The translations under genes and the position numbers were made by a program. The notes under the pieces are model-generated. The model saw nothing but the letters and a program-made list of their open reading frames with translations. It was not told the DNA's origin and ran no database searches. Source: Neostapfia colusana (Eukaryota > Streptophyta > Magnoliopsida > Poales > Poaceae). From it: DNA of 64,000 nt. The stretch spans positions 110,247,854 to 110,311,853 of the forward strand of contig JASWHV010000009.1 of NCBI GenBank assembly GCA_030760725.1, written 5' to 3'. Of this stretch, positions 1-11,730 are shown piece by piece (the first letter of the stretch is position 1; each line of letters starts with the position of its first letter).

Positions 1-109
1 ATTTAGCATATTTTCACAGTAATATCCAATGGAAGTCTAATTTTCACTAAATTGAACATATTTTCACATATTGAGCATATTTCACACAATCATTTTGCCA
101 CTTTCCGTT

Positions 110-2222
110 GTGGTCTTGGTTTTTTGAAATTCTTGACTTTTTCATTGTGGCCGTTGTGCAAGTAAGGAGCTTCTTTGGCCGATGGTATTCTTGGCTTGAT
201 CATCGAGGTGACGAAAGGAGGAATCTCATCAAATTGATCAAACTCTTCCTCTTCGACCGCATTCTCGACCCCGATGATTCGTCATTTTCCAGGTATAACC
301 ACCTTAAGTCTTTTACTTGTTGTGTCTGGAACATAGAACACTTGGGCAACGTGTTCTGCAAACACGAAAGGCTCCGACTTATATCCTTGACGGTTAAGAT
401 CAACGCTAATGAACCCGTACTTGTCTTGTACAACACCCTTGATCCCATCAATCCAGTTGCAACGGAAAAGAGGAATCTTGAAACCCTGAAAGTAAAGCTC
501 CCAGATCTCTTGTATTTGACCATAGTACATGGTTTTGTCTTGACCCGTAGCATCATAAGCTTCAACACGTGCACCACTATTCTGATATGTGCTTTTCTTA
601 TCTTGTTGTTCATTGTAGAACATGTATACGTTTATGTCGTACCCTTGATATGTCATAACGGTGAATTAGGACCACGAACCAACTTTTTTAGGTACTCACT
701 TGTTTGAGTATCCGATGAATGAAAAATCCGATCTCAGAGCCAACCAATGATTTTTTTCATGTGTTCATTTGCTAACCATGATTCATTGCGGCCAGGATTG
801 TCTCTAAGCAGCACCTCCTTGTGCTCATCCAAGTACTCAGACACAATGGACATCTATTGCAACTTGTGGAAATGGGCGCAGAAGAATAAATGTGGATCCG
901 GAGTTATAGCCTTCTTCCCAATGGTCCCTTATCCTATGATCCTGCCCTCATGACGAGACTTGGGAACACCAATCGGGTTACTCGGGTCAACGTAGTTTAG
1001 AGCCCACTCCACGACTTCCTCAGTACAGTATCCTTGTACCGTGCTGCTCTCAGGGTAAGCTCGATTTCTGACGAAGGACTTTAGTACATTGAATCTCTCG
1101 TACGCATACATCTGGTGAAGGAACACAGGGCCAAGTAGCTTTATCTCCTTAATAAGATGAGTTGTGAAATGGACGCTGATGTCAAAAAAGGCAGGTGGAA
1201 AATACATCTCAAGGAAGCATAAAGTTTCATAGTGCCTTTTTTCCAATGACTCGAGAGCTGCTTTACTTAGTACTTTTTGACCAATAGCATTGAAGAAAAA
1301 TCAAAAGTTCATTATAGCCTCCGGAACATTGACAGGTAGGATATTCCAAATTCCAACAGCAATCATCTGCGTAAGCAATACATGGTAATCATGAGATTTC
1401 ACACCGAGATCTACGTTTAGATCTGGAAATGAAATAAGCCTTGAGACGTTTGTTGAGTAGCCGGATGGTACTTTCACATTTTTCAAGAACCCACAGAACT
1501 CTTTATTCTCATGTTTTGAAAGGGTGATGCATGATGTGGGAAGTTCAGTTCCTTTTACCGAGTTATCAAGCCACAACTCAGGCCTAATCCCCATTATCTT
1601 TAGCAGCTCAAGCATGTCCATGGTCCCTAGTTTTCCCATCCGTGTTAAGCAATGTCCCGAGTAGGCTCTCGCACACATTCTTCTCAACGTGCATCACATC
1701 AATCGAATGATGGGCGTCTAAGTCTTTCCAATACGGTAGCTCCCAAAAAATCGATTGCTTCTTCCACATGTCATCTTCGGCAGTATCTTTGTCATTCCTT
1801 TTCCGCTTACCAAGGACAACATGGATATCCCTGACCATTTCATAGACTTCATGACCTGTGACGTGGGGTGGAGGACCCCTCTTCTCAGTGTTACCATTGA
1901 AATTATCCTTCATACTCCAGAACAGGTGCTTCATTGGAATGTAGCATCGATGTCCTATGTACACTATTTTTCGTGACTCGCTCAAATACTGTGAGTCTGT
2001 TTCTCTAAAACAATGCGGACATCCGCAACTTATTTTCTTACTCCGTCTGGACAAGTTACGTGCCGCTGGAGAATCACTAACAGTCACAAATAAAATGGCT
2101 TTGAGACCAAAGTACTCATGCATGTGCTCATCCTAGACCTGCACTCCATCGTTGTACCACAACTCCTTCAGATCTTCAACCAGAGGCCTGAAATAAGTGT
2201 CAATGTCATTCCCAGGTTGCTG
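110..2222 (-). pseudogene. CACTA (En/Spm) TNP2-type transposase, decayed, 3' part
   Basis: Reading leftward, the translation follows the TNP2 order. A transposase_21-like part lies at about 2222-1608 (PGNDID, LFVTVSDSPAARNLS, SIDVMHVEKN; the D in the last motif is probably catalytic). A middle part follows at 1687-1301, then a DUF4218-like domain at 1300-929 (MYFPPAFFDISVHF, SFVRNRAYPE), then a DUF4216-like C-terminus at about 850-110 (MTYQGYDINVYMF, FVFAEHVAQVFYV, EEEEFDQFDEIPPF). The frame shifts between blocks and in-frame stops occur, for example just after VIPGK. The N-terminal exons are missing; coding similarity starts abruptly at about 2222 beside AT-rich DNA that may be intron. The element continues past the left window edge. 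Identity as a dead CACTA transposase is secure; exon borders are not. Confidence 0.88.
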
Positions 2223-2227
2223 TGGCC

Positions 2228-4766
2228 CCAGTAAAGTCAATATATATGTATACAGTTCAAAACAATTATTATGCTTTAATAACAAAACTCAAAAGGGAAT
2301 TGATGGTGACGTATATGTGTGTGTAAACACAAGTAAATGTTGGCCGCCACAACCTAAGCTCAATAGGAAGGATAGAGTGCAAGTCATCACACATCAAAAT
2401 TCATCAAAAATGATCAACATATACATATGACACACCTAGTAGCAATAATTTAAATACAAAAGTTAAAGTGTACGAAAAGCGACAAATATACAATATATAA
2501 ATGTACATACACACACACACACATACATATGTATAACCAACTAATAAATTGATTAGAACGAATGAATTAAATCGGTAAAGTTAGCGTATATGTATGCATA
2601 TATATGTGTGCCAATAGTTAGTTAAAATAAATAAATCAAGTGTGAGGGATATTATAACCAATGACAGTGAACTACTTCATGCAAACCAAATTCAAATCCA
2701 AATCCAAAATCAGATCCTGTAAATAATCAACACTTCTCCCCTTACTAGGCTGAGCCCATTTTCCTCCCTTCCACCCCCAGCCAGCCCAACACCTTTTCTC
2801 TCCCCCTCCTTCTTCTGGCGCAGCCCAGCCTGCCCCCCCCTCATTCCCTAGCGCGCGGCCCAGCTCCCCTACTCCTTCCCTTCCACGCGGCCCGGCCCAA
2901 CCCAGCCCGGCGTGCTCTTCTCCTTCCTCCCACCGCTCCCTTTCTTCCCCGACAGAGCTGCCGCCTCCTTCAGAAATCGCGCTGGCCTCCTCCTTCTCTC
3001 GCCCATACCGCACGTCGCCGGCTTTTGGAGGCCTCCTTGTCAGGACCATGCGCTGCCCAAGCCAACAACGCCTTTGTCCATCATGCTCGTGAGTGCCTGC
3101 GGAGCCACCTCCTTCCGGAAAATGCGCCGGCACCAGTCACGTCACCGGAAACGCTTTGACCACCCGTTGTTGCCCATGCCTGCACCTTCAATGCCCAGTT
3201 TCCCGGCCGCCAAAGCCCCCACGTCGCACGGAATCGACGTCAGCAAGCATCTCCTCCACACTGCACAAATCCCAGCCATCCTCGCTCACGCCGCCACCCG
3301 GATTCGCACCGGTTGCCTGCCTGCTGCCCACTCCGAGCATTCAAGCATCCCCTACGTCCTGGACACGGAAAACAGAGGTGCCGCCACTTTTCTCCCCCAA
3401 ATTCCGGCCGCCTCAGTCCCCTCCAACCCTAGTCGACCTCGCGCTGCAACCAGCCGCGAGAACCGACCTCCCACGCTATAATAGGGTCGGTGACGCCCCT
3501 CCACAAGCTTGGTAGCATTAACCGAAGCTCCCAAGAGCATGTGCAAGCTGGATCGAGCTCCCCCCAAGCCGAATTTCGGGTTTCCCCCTTCTTCCTCCAC
3601 TATGGCCATCTCCTCGAGTTCATCCCCGATGAGCCCTACCCCCTCAATTCCTTTCTTCTGCAGCGTCACACGAGCATGAGTTGTTGGTTCCATGCATGGG
3701 TAAGGGGTTGAGAGGTCTGTAGGCGCCCCACCTCTGGCCACCACTGCCCACAGCCGCCGTGCGCCGTTGCCGGCCGTCCTGAGGGCCACACCAACCTGAC
3801 CGCACACCTCTGCAGCACCCACATGTGCTGGTGCATGATCCTAGCTCAAAAATTTGCAGGAAACAGGAGTGCACGCGTAGTTCGCCGGGAGCCGCCACTG
3901 TGGTCATCTCCGGTGACACGCTGGTGTTACTCCGTCGACTGAACCGGCTGCAAACCGCTCCATGCGAGCTCCCCACATCGTGTAGATCACCGGCGAGCAA
4001 TCCGTTAGGGAATGCAATGAAAAAGTTCGGGCGCCGGATAGCCACCGGCGGCCCACTGCCGTCTCCGACAAACTCTAGCCGCCATTCCAGCGACCTTCTC
4101 ATCCTAGGACCGTGACCGCTGCCCTCACCATGCTACGTAGATCGCCAGCACATAAATAGTTGCCCCATGCAAAGAAAAAGTCCAACGACCGGTTAGCCGC
4201 CGGCAAGCTACTCCGGCCGGCTGCCACCCTACCCCTCTGTCCTAGGTAGCAACCATGTGGCACCCCCAGCTCGACCAAACCCTCTAGGACGTTTCCCCTG
4301 CCTCAGTGACCGTGTGTGGCATCGCCAAATGGGTAGAACGCAGACACGCGCTCAAGTTCATTGAGCACCGCCATCAACAGCAAACTCGGCAAGCCGTTGG
4401 TGCCGTTCCGGTGGGCAAGTCCTGCTAGGAACCCCACACCTCGACTCCCCGCGACGGGAGGAACGCCGACACCACGTTAGGATGAACTCAAAAGCAAACG
4501 GCGCGGTTCCGGCTAGCCGCCATCCGCCCCCGCCGTGGCGGCAGCCGCTTCGGCCACCCGCTCACGTGGTAGCTAAGTGGCAGGCCACACAGGTAGGCAT
4601 GCGGACGTGGCAGCCAAGTCAGCACCACATGGGTGCCATCCGCACGCCCCGCATAGGCCGTCGTGGGCTCGGTCCCTGTGGACCACAGACCCAGCGGCTA
4701 TAGGCTTGGTTCGCTCCAGAATGCTTCTTTTTGGCACACGAAATGTGACGTAACAAATGTCATATT
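2228..4766. other. Non-coding stretch with GC-rich block; possible old LTR or promoter region
   Basis: From 2228 to 2690 the DNA is AT-rich with CA/TA-type short repeats and may be intron or 5' DNA of the neighbouring CACTA. From about 2740 to 4690 it becomes very GC-rich with long overlapping open frames on both strands that share no family resemblance. An oligo-purine/pyrimidine stretch followed by 'cagcccggcccaaccc' recalls the U3 of the Gypsy LTRs at 22911 and 31179, and 'cgctataatag' at about 3474 could be a TATA box. No matching LTR ends or target duplication were found. No gene can be supported. Confidence 0.4.
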
Positions 4767-5430
4767 TTATGCTAGCAGTGATGTACCACTCGTGCATTCT
4801 TCTAACGGGAAATGTTGTTTTCTAAGCTGTGCCGATGTCATGAACGGCTTTTCATTCTCATATTCAGGAGGAAAGTCATGAATCTTGTATACCAGAACTC
4901 CTTGTTTAACAAAAGTTGTTTCCGGAGTATATTTCACACCGTCTTCTTCCCACTCCTCAATATTTTCTAATGCTGGCTCATGTGAAGCACAAGATGCATT
5001 AGATTTTGTATTATTTTTCTTTATTTTTTCCAAATATTCTGACACTTCTTTAGAAGGTTCCTTATTTTTGTATGAGCTAACTATCACAGGCACTAACTGA
5101 GGAGTAGTCGTCTGAAGTTGGACATTGGTCTGTTGTTGGACCTATTGTTCAACTGGTTGCTCTTTACTAGCTACCAGCAGCTTGCTCTTGTACTGCTTCA
5201 AGCTGTTGTTCAACTAGTTGCTCTTGGTTATCTTTACTAGCAATATTACTATCATCCTTGCTGGGACATAGAGGGAGTGGATCTTTCCGGACTTTTAGCG
5301 AAGAAGAATAGGTTGCAGTCTTTTGAGATGCGACGGGGCTAGACCTCGGCTCTCATCGTCTAACAACACGATATCGCATCGGTGCCAAAGGATTAACTGG
5401 TTGATGGCCAGCCCCAGAGTCGTGATACCG
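4767..5430 (-). pseudogene. Unrecognised ORF remnant with Gln-rich N-terminal part
   Basis: Reading leftward from about 5270, the minus strand encodes a Gln/Glu-rich stretch with repeated NQEQLVEQQ-like units. It is broken by stops, then becomes an open 108-residue frame (5093-4767). That frame contains a charged SKEVSEYLEKIKKN segment and an acidic ENIEEWEEDG segment. The family is not recognised. The position between two CACTA transposase fragments suggests a transposon-borne ORF or a captured exon. The bias toward charged residues and the one long frame argue against pure chance, but only weakly. Confidence 0.3.
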
Positions 5431-5504
5431 TCAAGTGTGATGTGGTCTATTTTATAATCTTCATAATCATTATCAATGATCCGAAGAACTTGCACCATGG
5501 CATA

Positions 5505-5853
5505 ATACTACAGAAGTGGATTGCCGTTGAAGATGGTGTGAAAGAGAACAACAACGGGCTAACACCGGTAGAATTAAATAAAGTGGGTTATAAAGATGAT
5601 CCATAGGTTCTCGAAGATCATGTTGCACAAGTTTTTACAGGATCCAGAAACTGAGAAGATGCACGTAATTGTTTCTGGAAAGCAAAATATTATTAGAGTT
5701 GAGAATGTGGGAGATAATGAAGGGGAATATAATCAATATGAAGATATGTACCTTTTCACCGATCCAGACAACATCAAGCGCGTAGAAAGAAGCATTAAAA
5801 AGTATTTGAAACCCTATATGCAAGAAGATGTCAATGTTGGAAAAAATGTATGA
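5505..5853 (+). pseudogene. CACTA TNP2 transposase, C-terminal DUF4216 fragment
   Basis: The plus strand shows the end of a TNP2 gene. NNGLTPVELNKVGYKDDP is followed by a stop where Phe is usual, then VLEDHVAQVF with a frame change, then an open frame from 5596 to 5853 containing HVIVSGKQNIIRVENVGD and a terminal lysine-rich segment. It resembles the C-terminus at 110-656 but lies on the opposite strand, so it belongs to a different CACTA element. Upstream transposase domains are absent. It probably belongs with the CACTA end at 9690, which has the same orientation. Confidence 0.7.
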
Positions 5854-6009
5854 CATATATTCTATATATTTGTAATATTGTAGTGAAGTGTTAATATTTT
5901 AATTTGACAAATTTTCTCTTTTAATATTTGAATTTTGACATATTGGAATGCTTAAAAAATTAACAAAATTCATACAGTGAAATAAATTGTGTTTGAAGCT
6001 ATGGTCGGC

Positions 6010-6350
6010 TGATTGTTGCTTCATCTCTTTGCGCACGTGTGATCTCTGTTTTTCCCCTGTTCGCTATAATTTTCACATGCGGTTCTATACCTACGACTAG
6101 CCGCCTGTGAAGAGTCTTTATCACAGGCGGTTTATAGTGTAAAGAGTATCTGCATGTGAAGAATCTTTATCGCAGGTGGTTCTTTATCTACAGCTGTTCG
6201 CCTTGTGAAGAATGTTTATCACAGGATGTTTATAAACGTAAGATTATCCGCCCGTGTAACTCTAAGGACACATGTACTGCGCGCATGGCGTGTTTCCCTC
6301 GCGCACGCGGGGTAACCGAAAAGGTAAGGCACGCACGCCCGATATCAAAC
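6010..6350 (+). repeat. CACTA subterminal-type repeat block, copy 1
   Basis: This block repeats 'ccgcctgtgaagaatctttatcac'-like units in direct and inverted form (for example 6108-6135, 6150-6185, 6205-6230), typical of the transposase-binding arrays near CACTA ends. It begins 'ggtcggctga' and runs to 'aaggcacgcacgcccg'. A second, slightly diverged copy in the same orientation lies at 8125-8462. Confidence 0.65.
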
Positions 6351-6762
6351 AGAGAGGGCCAATATAAGATATAAGGAACCACTGATTGAGAAGCACCTTC
6401 AAAAAGGCTATTAGTGAGAATCATCTCCTTTGATGATCATATCATCCGTCATTGTCAAAGGAGAAGAGTCCAACAATGAGAAGAAGTATTAACGAAAAGG
6501 ACAGGATCATGAGCACTAACCACAAAAACAAAGTGTTGAAACCAAACACGAGTACATGCTTGAGGCCATATAAGAGTACGTCAAAGACGGCAAACTATAC
6601 CCACAGGAATAGAATACCCCAATGACAATTGCATATACACCTCTAGAGGACAACAAATCTAGTTCAAAATTAAATTATTTTTTCAAAACTAAAACAATTT
6701 AATAGTGGAGGGCAACAGTTCAACATGACTATGAAATCAATATATCATAACCTAGACAACTG

Positions 6763-6764
<2 letters not shown>

Positions 6765-6826
<62 letters not shown>
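6765..6826. repeat. (TA)n microsatellite
   Basis: About 60 bases of uninterrupted TA repeats directly left of the Copia-like LTR. Confidence 0.95.
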
Positions 6827-6830
<4 letters not shown>

Positions 6831-6831
<1 letters not shown>

Positions 6832-8029
6832 GATAGTTGCAAGGTTTTGGGCCTGCTCATAATCTGAGACTCCCACTTGATCACGTCGACAAAACTCCAC
6901 GAATCTCACAAGCCACAGATCACAAAAACTCACACCAAGTGCATGAGATCACTCCAAGAGCCAAAACGCGAAGTTCCTCTTTGTCCTCTCCTCACACACC
7001 CAAATCCACTCAAAAATCTGTTCTAGAGGGTGAGTAGGAAAGAGGGAAGGCTTAGGGGGGCTCTAGGATGGCTGTGGCAGCGCTAGGGTTCCAGGGGAGT
7101 CTAAATGAAGTCGGCGCATCTCCTTATAAAAGTCCCGGCATCTAATCGTTGCCACCAACTAAAGTCCGGACTAGTTCGGTCAGGACTCGGGCTAGTCCGG
7201 TCGTGGGGACCACTAGCGTCACAAAGCCACCTACTCCCCAATGTTCAAATTTCAAACGTCCACGAACCTCCGGACTTGTCCGCCTCACAACGAACTAGTC
7301 CGATCTCACATAGGAACTCTTTGTCCGGGTGAGAACAGACAAGTCTAGAGGACCCGGACTAGTCCGGCCACCTAGGAGGACAAGTCCGGTCCATCAACAC
7401 TTAGCCGTGAGAGCTCTCATCTCACAACCATACGGACTAGTCCGCCTCAGAACGGACTAGCCCGAACTCACATAGCGACTCTTTGTCCGGGTGAAAACGG
7501 ACTAGTCTGGCTAGCCTGGACTAGTCCGGCCCACTGAGGCGGACAAGTCCGGTCTACCAGAACTTAGTCCCAAAACACTCTCACCAAGAGAGGAATGGAC
7601 TAGTCCGTCCCAAAACGGACAAGTCCGAACTCAGTTAGGAATTCTTAGTCCGCCCCAAAACGAACTAAGCCGTAGGACTTCCGGACTAGTCTGGCCTCTG
7701 GCCCGGACAAGTCCGGCCTACCCGAGTTTACCTCACTAGCACTCTCCACTAAGGATTCGACACTTCTAACGCTTTGAGCTCTCTTCTATGATCTCAATGC
7801 ACTTGACACACACACTCTCACTCCTACACGGCTAGCCTACTAAAGACTCAAATAAAACCCTAATTTCTACTCTTCGAGTCTTCGACGTCGTTCTTCATCC
7901 TTTTTCTTTTTGAGGGTATAGGTGTCCACCTTGAAAATATCATGTGCTTATGATCATCTCAGCTCATTAATCTCTTAATTGTAATCATCAATCATCCAAA
8001 ACCCACGGGGATACCTAGATGCACTTACA
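6831..8029 (-). mobile_element. Copia-like solo LTR
   Basis: Read on the minus strand the unit begins TGTAAGTGCATCTAGGTATC, which I recognise as the usual start of an Angela-type grass Copia LTR, and ends TATCA. A TTTTATAAGG TATA-like site lies near 7140, leaving a roughly 300-base R-U5. Flanks GTATG (6826-6830) and ATATG (8030-8034) could be a target duplication with one mismatch. No Copia gag, pol, primer site or second LTR is adjacent, so a solo LTR is the simplest reading. It sits within (TA)n DNA. Its U3 carries the palindromic array at 7160-7720. Superfamily assignment is from memory of LTR starts, not from coding sequence. Confidence 0.6.
7160..7720. repeat. Dispersed palindromic array, GGACTAGTCCGG / GGACAAGTCCGG
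   Basis: I count about 15 copies of a 10-12 base palindrome (ggactagtccgg, with variants ggacaagtccgg and ggactagtctgg). Spacing is irregular, about 15-60 bases, with partly repeated spacers such as 'tttgtccgggtgaaaac'. The cluster lies within the U3 of the Copia-like LTR. Confidence 0.85.
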
Positions 8030-8038
8030 ATATGTATG

Positions 8039-8040
<2 letters not shown>

Positions 8041-8096
<56 letters not shown>
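8041..8096. repeat. (TA)n microsatellite
   Basis: TA repeats to the right of the Copia-like LTR. Together with 6765-6826 they suggest that the LTR inserted into one longer TA tract. Confidence 0.95.
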
Positions 8097-8097
<1 letters not shown>

Positions 8098-8133
8098 CAA
8101 CCAAGCCTTTATCCCAAGCATGTTGGGGTCGGC
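8096..8133 (-). mobile_element. Possible 3' end of an RTE-type LINE or its SINE
   Basis: Read on the minus strand, 'ccccaacatgcttgggataa' followed by 'aggcttggttgtt' and a TA tail resembles the shared 3' end of plant RTE LINEs and Au SINEs. Only about 38 bases are visible and there is no body sequence, so this is a weak call. Confidence 0.35.
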
Positions 8134-8462
8134 TGAGTGCTGCTTCATCTCTATGTGTTCGTGTGAGCTCTGTTTTTCCTCTGTTCGCTACAATTTTCGC
8201 AGGCGGTTCTATACCTAAGACTAGCCGCCTATGAATAATCTTTATCACAGGCGTTTGTAATGTAAAGAGTATCCGCCTGTGAAGAATCTTTATCGCATGC
8301 GGTACTTTATCTACGACTGTCCGCCTGTGAAGAATGTTTATCACATGCGGTTTGTAACGTAAGATTATCCGCCCATGTAACTCTAAGAACGCATGTACTG
8401 CACGTGTGGTGCGTTCCCTTCGTGTGCGCGGTAACCAAAAAGGTAAGGCGCGCACGCCCGGT
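8125..8462 (+). repeat. CACTA subterminal-type repeat block, copy 2
   Basis: This is a diverged copy of 6010-6350 in the same orientation, from 'ggtcggctga' to 'aaggcgcgcacgcccgg', with the same inverted and direct 'ccgcctgtgaagaatcttta' units. Beyond it the sequence changes to 'tattaatggtcaatattgca' units that recur near 9335-9500, linking this block with the CACTA end at 9690. Confidence 0.65.
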
Positions 8463-8693
8463 CGCTTTAGCAGCCTGTATTAATGGTCAATATTGCAAGC
8501 GGATCCTACTCCACGGTCCACCTGTATCGTGCAATCGTTGCCATTCGCGCACAGAATTTGAAGCGATCCGACCTCTCCCTCTCCGCACCATAATAACTAG
8601 CACCTTCCCCTTCTCTACAGTCTGCACCACCATCACAGCCTTACTCTTCCCTCTAGTCTTCGTCTTCCACGCCGCATCGTAGCCCTAGTCTCA

Positions 8694-9179
8694 ATGGCAC
8701 CAACGACGAAGCGCTCCCGACCATTCTCTTCACTCGTCGTGCCTCTGTCCCCGGCTCCAACCGCGCCTCCATCTTCAGCTCCAACCGTGTCTCCGTCCCC
8801 GGCTCCAACCGCACCTCCCCCACCTTCCTGGGCGGAAGAGAGAGTGCACCTGCTTTGGAAAGTCGCTTTCCTAGATCAGAGTTTGGTTTCCCTTAGGGCA
8901 CAGGTGGACGACGATGACCTATCATCGTTGCAACGGCAGATGGCGAAGGATGTATTTAATAGTACATCTGATGTCATGGTTCTTCTGGGTCTTGGTCGCC
9001 TTCGAGAATGTACTGGAATGGGAACCATAGCCCACTACCTCTTCGGGTTAAGCGCAGTGGCCGGTCATCTTGATGCAATGTGGGAGACGATCGGTGAGGT
9101 GCTTGGGGTGGAAGGCAGCAAGATGTTGGTGGAGGCGATCACCGACAAGTGTTGGATTTCTCTGCCACTAGAGGACTAG
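8694..9179 (+). CDS. Hypothetical 161-aa protein inside a CACTA-type element
   Basis: The ORF starts at ATG 8694 after a CT-rich leader and ends in TAG at 9179. Residues 1-45 are low-complexity, rich in Pro, Ala and Ser, with three repeats of a PSPAPTAPP type. Residues 46-161 look like a compact helical domain (WAEERVHLLWKVAFLDQSL, MVLLGLGRLREC, LVEAITDKCW). I do not recognise the family. CACTA-type repeats flank it on both sides (8125-8500 and 9335-9690), so it is probably a passenger or captured gene. Downstream AT-rich DNA with 'taaaaatttaatttttaatg' could hold poly(A) signals. It is intact and uses GC-rich codons, unlike the decayed transposase fragments around it. Expression is unproven. 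Confidence 0.5.
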   Translation: MAPTTKRSRPFSSLVVPLSPAPTAPPSSAPTVSPSPAPTAPPPPSWAEERVHLLWKVAFLDQSLVSLRAQVDDDDLSSLQRQMAKDVFNSTSDVMVLLGLGRLRECTGMGTIAHYLFGLSAVAGHLDAMWETIGEVLGVEGSKMLVEAITDKCWISLPLED

Positions 9180-9334
9180 GCGATCGTCTGTTGTTTTCTT
9201 TTGTTGTTTGTAAAAATTTAATTTTTAATGAACGTGTGTTTGATGATGAATGTTTGTTATCGATTATCGAATTATTTGTTATTTTGTGGCTTCGAATTGG
9301 TGTCAAAGGTGTGTTCCGATCCGTTCGGTATTAA

Positions 9335-9690
9335 TGACCAATATTGCAGGCGGCTCCCTAGTCCCGGTCGTTTCAGCCGCATGTATTAATGCGGCTTCGA
9401 ACTGAATTCAAAAGATCGTTCCCTTCGGTATTAATGGCTAATATTGCAGGCGGCTCCTACTCCCGGTCGCTTCAGCCGCCTGTATTAATGGCCCATATTG
9501 CAGGCGGCTCCTACTCCACGGTCCGCATGTGAAAATTGATATGTTTACACAGGAGGTTTGTCGTTGCGAGCCGTCTATGATGTTTATTCATCACAGGCGG
9601 CTATTAAATCATTCGATATCACAGACACATTTTTTATAAACCGTCTGGGTCTGAAAAACGAGGCGCCTGTTATAATGGTTTTTAGTAGTG
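9335..9690 (+). mobile_element. CACTA 3' terminal region with TIR
   Basis: Repeats of 'aatattgcaggcggctcctactcccggtc' type and 'agccgcctgtattaatgg' lead to the terminus ggtttttagtagtg (9677-9690). The reverse complement of that terminus, CACTACTAAAAACC, is a classic CACTA TIR. No matching left TIR is visible in the window to the left, so the element is truncated or rearranged. Confidence 0.75.
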
Positions 9691-11730
9691 ACAGGGCCTG
9701 TGGGCTAAAAATGTCACAACTTATCACCAGTTCTTTTGAGAAAAAAACTATACGGTTGTAGACTTCACACAGAAGGTTTGCAGGCACCAACAAATTTTCT
9801 CTTGAAAGTGTGTGCTGCATATGGATATTATAACAAGTGTGCTAGGCTTAACTGAAGTAGCAGCTAGCAAGGCCGCAGCAAGGATTTGGACTGTGACAGG
9901 GCCATACGTTAGGTCAGAATTAATCGTGTGCTCTTATTATATCCATTTTGTACAGTATATTCCGAATAGCTAATGGATTATTTCTAATCTGGTGGCCCAG
10001 GCAATTAGCAGGGCCCCCCATCCCATAACACTTGTTGTAGTTGTAGGTCACAAACAGTCCTCAGTTCCAAGCGTTTATATACCACGGGTTTTTGGGCAAA
10101 AGATAAATATCAGTTGAAGACCATTATGGACAATTTCTAAATTGTATGACACAATTTCTAAATAGTATCACTATCCCATATTTGCTATGGTACCGTTGGA
10201 AGAAGCTAATACCAGTAAGAGGGTGTTCTCATGACGATGTGCCACCACAACCTTCTCTTCCTTCTTTCTGGTTATGATGTTCGCTCCGAAAAAGTTTGTA
10301 CTACATGACCCAAGCTATCTGCGTGGGCTTCTCCTGACGCCTCCAAAACCTAAAAAATAATAACTGTGACAAACTTAAACAAGCATTTCCTTTGACAGCG
10401 CATATGTGGTCTGCTTTCAAACGCCTCTATATTGTGATGCCCACAAAACTGTCAGCTCGTCCCACCGTCGGATACCTCATTCGTGTCTTCATTCCATATG
10501 TGTGTCTACACCTACATCACCTTCATGTACTAAGATACATCATGTATGACACCAGTGTGCGACCGATAGAGCACCCTTGTGCACGTCAAGAACCGGAAGG
10601 AATAACATACAGGTCACAAACGCACACTGGCGAAGCTATAGACGGAGGATGCATGGTGCAAGTCAAGAATACACTCACGAATTTATAGGACCTTCAACCC
10701 CCCGCCCTTTAATTTCCACCTACATTTTATATGGTTTAAGGACCATCGTACGTGCTCCTGCAGCGATAAAGAAAGAGGATTAACAAATATTTTCCCAAGG
10801 GTTGATTGTCCTGTCTGCAAGACCTCTACACCCTGAGCAATCTAATCAATCACATGTTCTGGTACATGCACTTCAACAATATTAATATTTATATAGAGAG
10901 AGAGGGTGCATTGAGTTAGAGAGCTTGACAATTACCTCAAAAATTATGTTGCTCTGATCATCATCCCCAAATCCCAATCTTTTCACTTTCAACGAGGTCA
11001 TGACCTTTGTGTTCTTTGACAAAGAATAAATACAAAGCTGACTCCGATAGTTACCAATGGAAATGAAATTGTCACTTGCAAACTATGTTGCTGTTCTAAG
11101 TAGTACTAGCTACAGTTCTGTAACCATCTACACCTATGCCTGGTAAAAGGCTTCGGTCCACCAACTGTTTCACAATTTATTTTGGCCCTTTTTAAATATT
11201 AGATAAAAATAAATTAATATAAATTTTACCTGATTCTAATTCGTTCTGGCCCTCCTTATTCCTAGTTCATTTTTTTAAGACCGTTATCAGGCATAACTAC
11301 ACCATCATTGGCACCCTTCAGCGATCTTTGATGAATACAGTAGCAGCTGCTTGCGCTCAATTAAGATGTATTGTAAAGAGAATTATTCGAAGATACATAT
11401 ATGCGCCACAGGAAGCGACCAGGATGCATTCACCGTTTTAGTGCAATCGTGCAATCAGCTCATCAAGGCCACACGATCTCTAATCCTACCGTCACTATAT
11501 TTTTTTCACTTAACTTTCTCCATGCTTGACAACACAGACTGATAAATAACCTATTGTGTCATCAAGATGCACATAATCTATTTCGGGTGCCTCCCAAACC
11601 TTGGTTTCATCCAACACAGACTGATAAAGCACTACGTTTCATCCAACTCCCCCCTTCCCCGTTTAACCACACTTATATATACTAAGGAAGCGGAGAAATG
11701 ATCCCGTTACAATTAATGAATCATAGTACT

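Noticed and set aside
108..707. 199-aa plus-strand ORF
   Set aside because: It is antisense to the DUF4216-like part of the TNP2 pseudogene, which explains the sequence.
2672..4115. Several 100-190 aa ORFs on both strands
   Set aside because: They overlap in a GC-rich block with no domain resemblance and no consistent strand, as expected from base composition.
7160..7720. A CRISPR-like array
   Set aside because: Repeats are 10-12 base palindromes at irregular spacing with related spacers, in a eukaryotic LTR.
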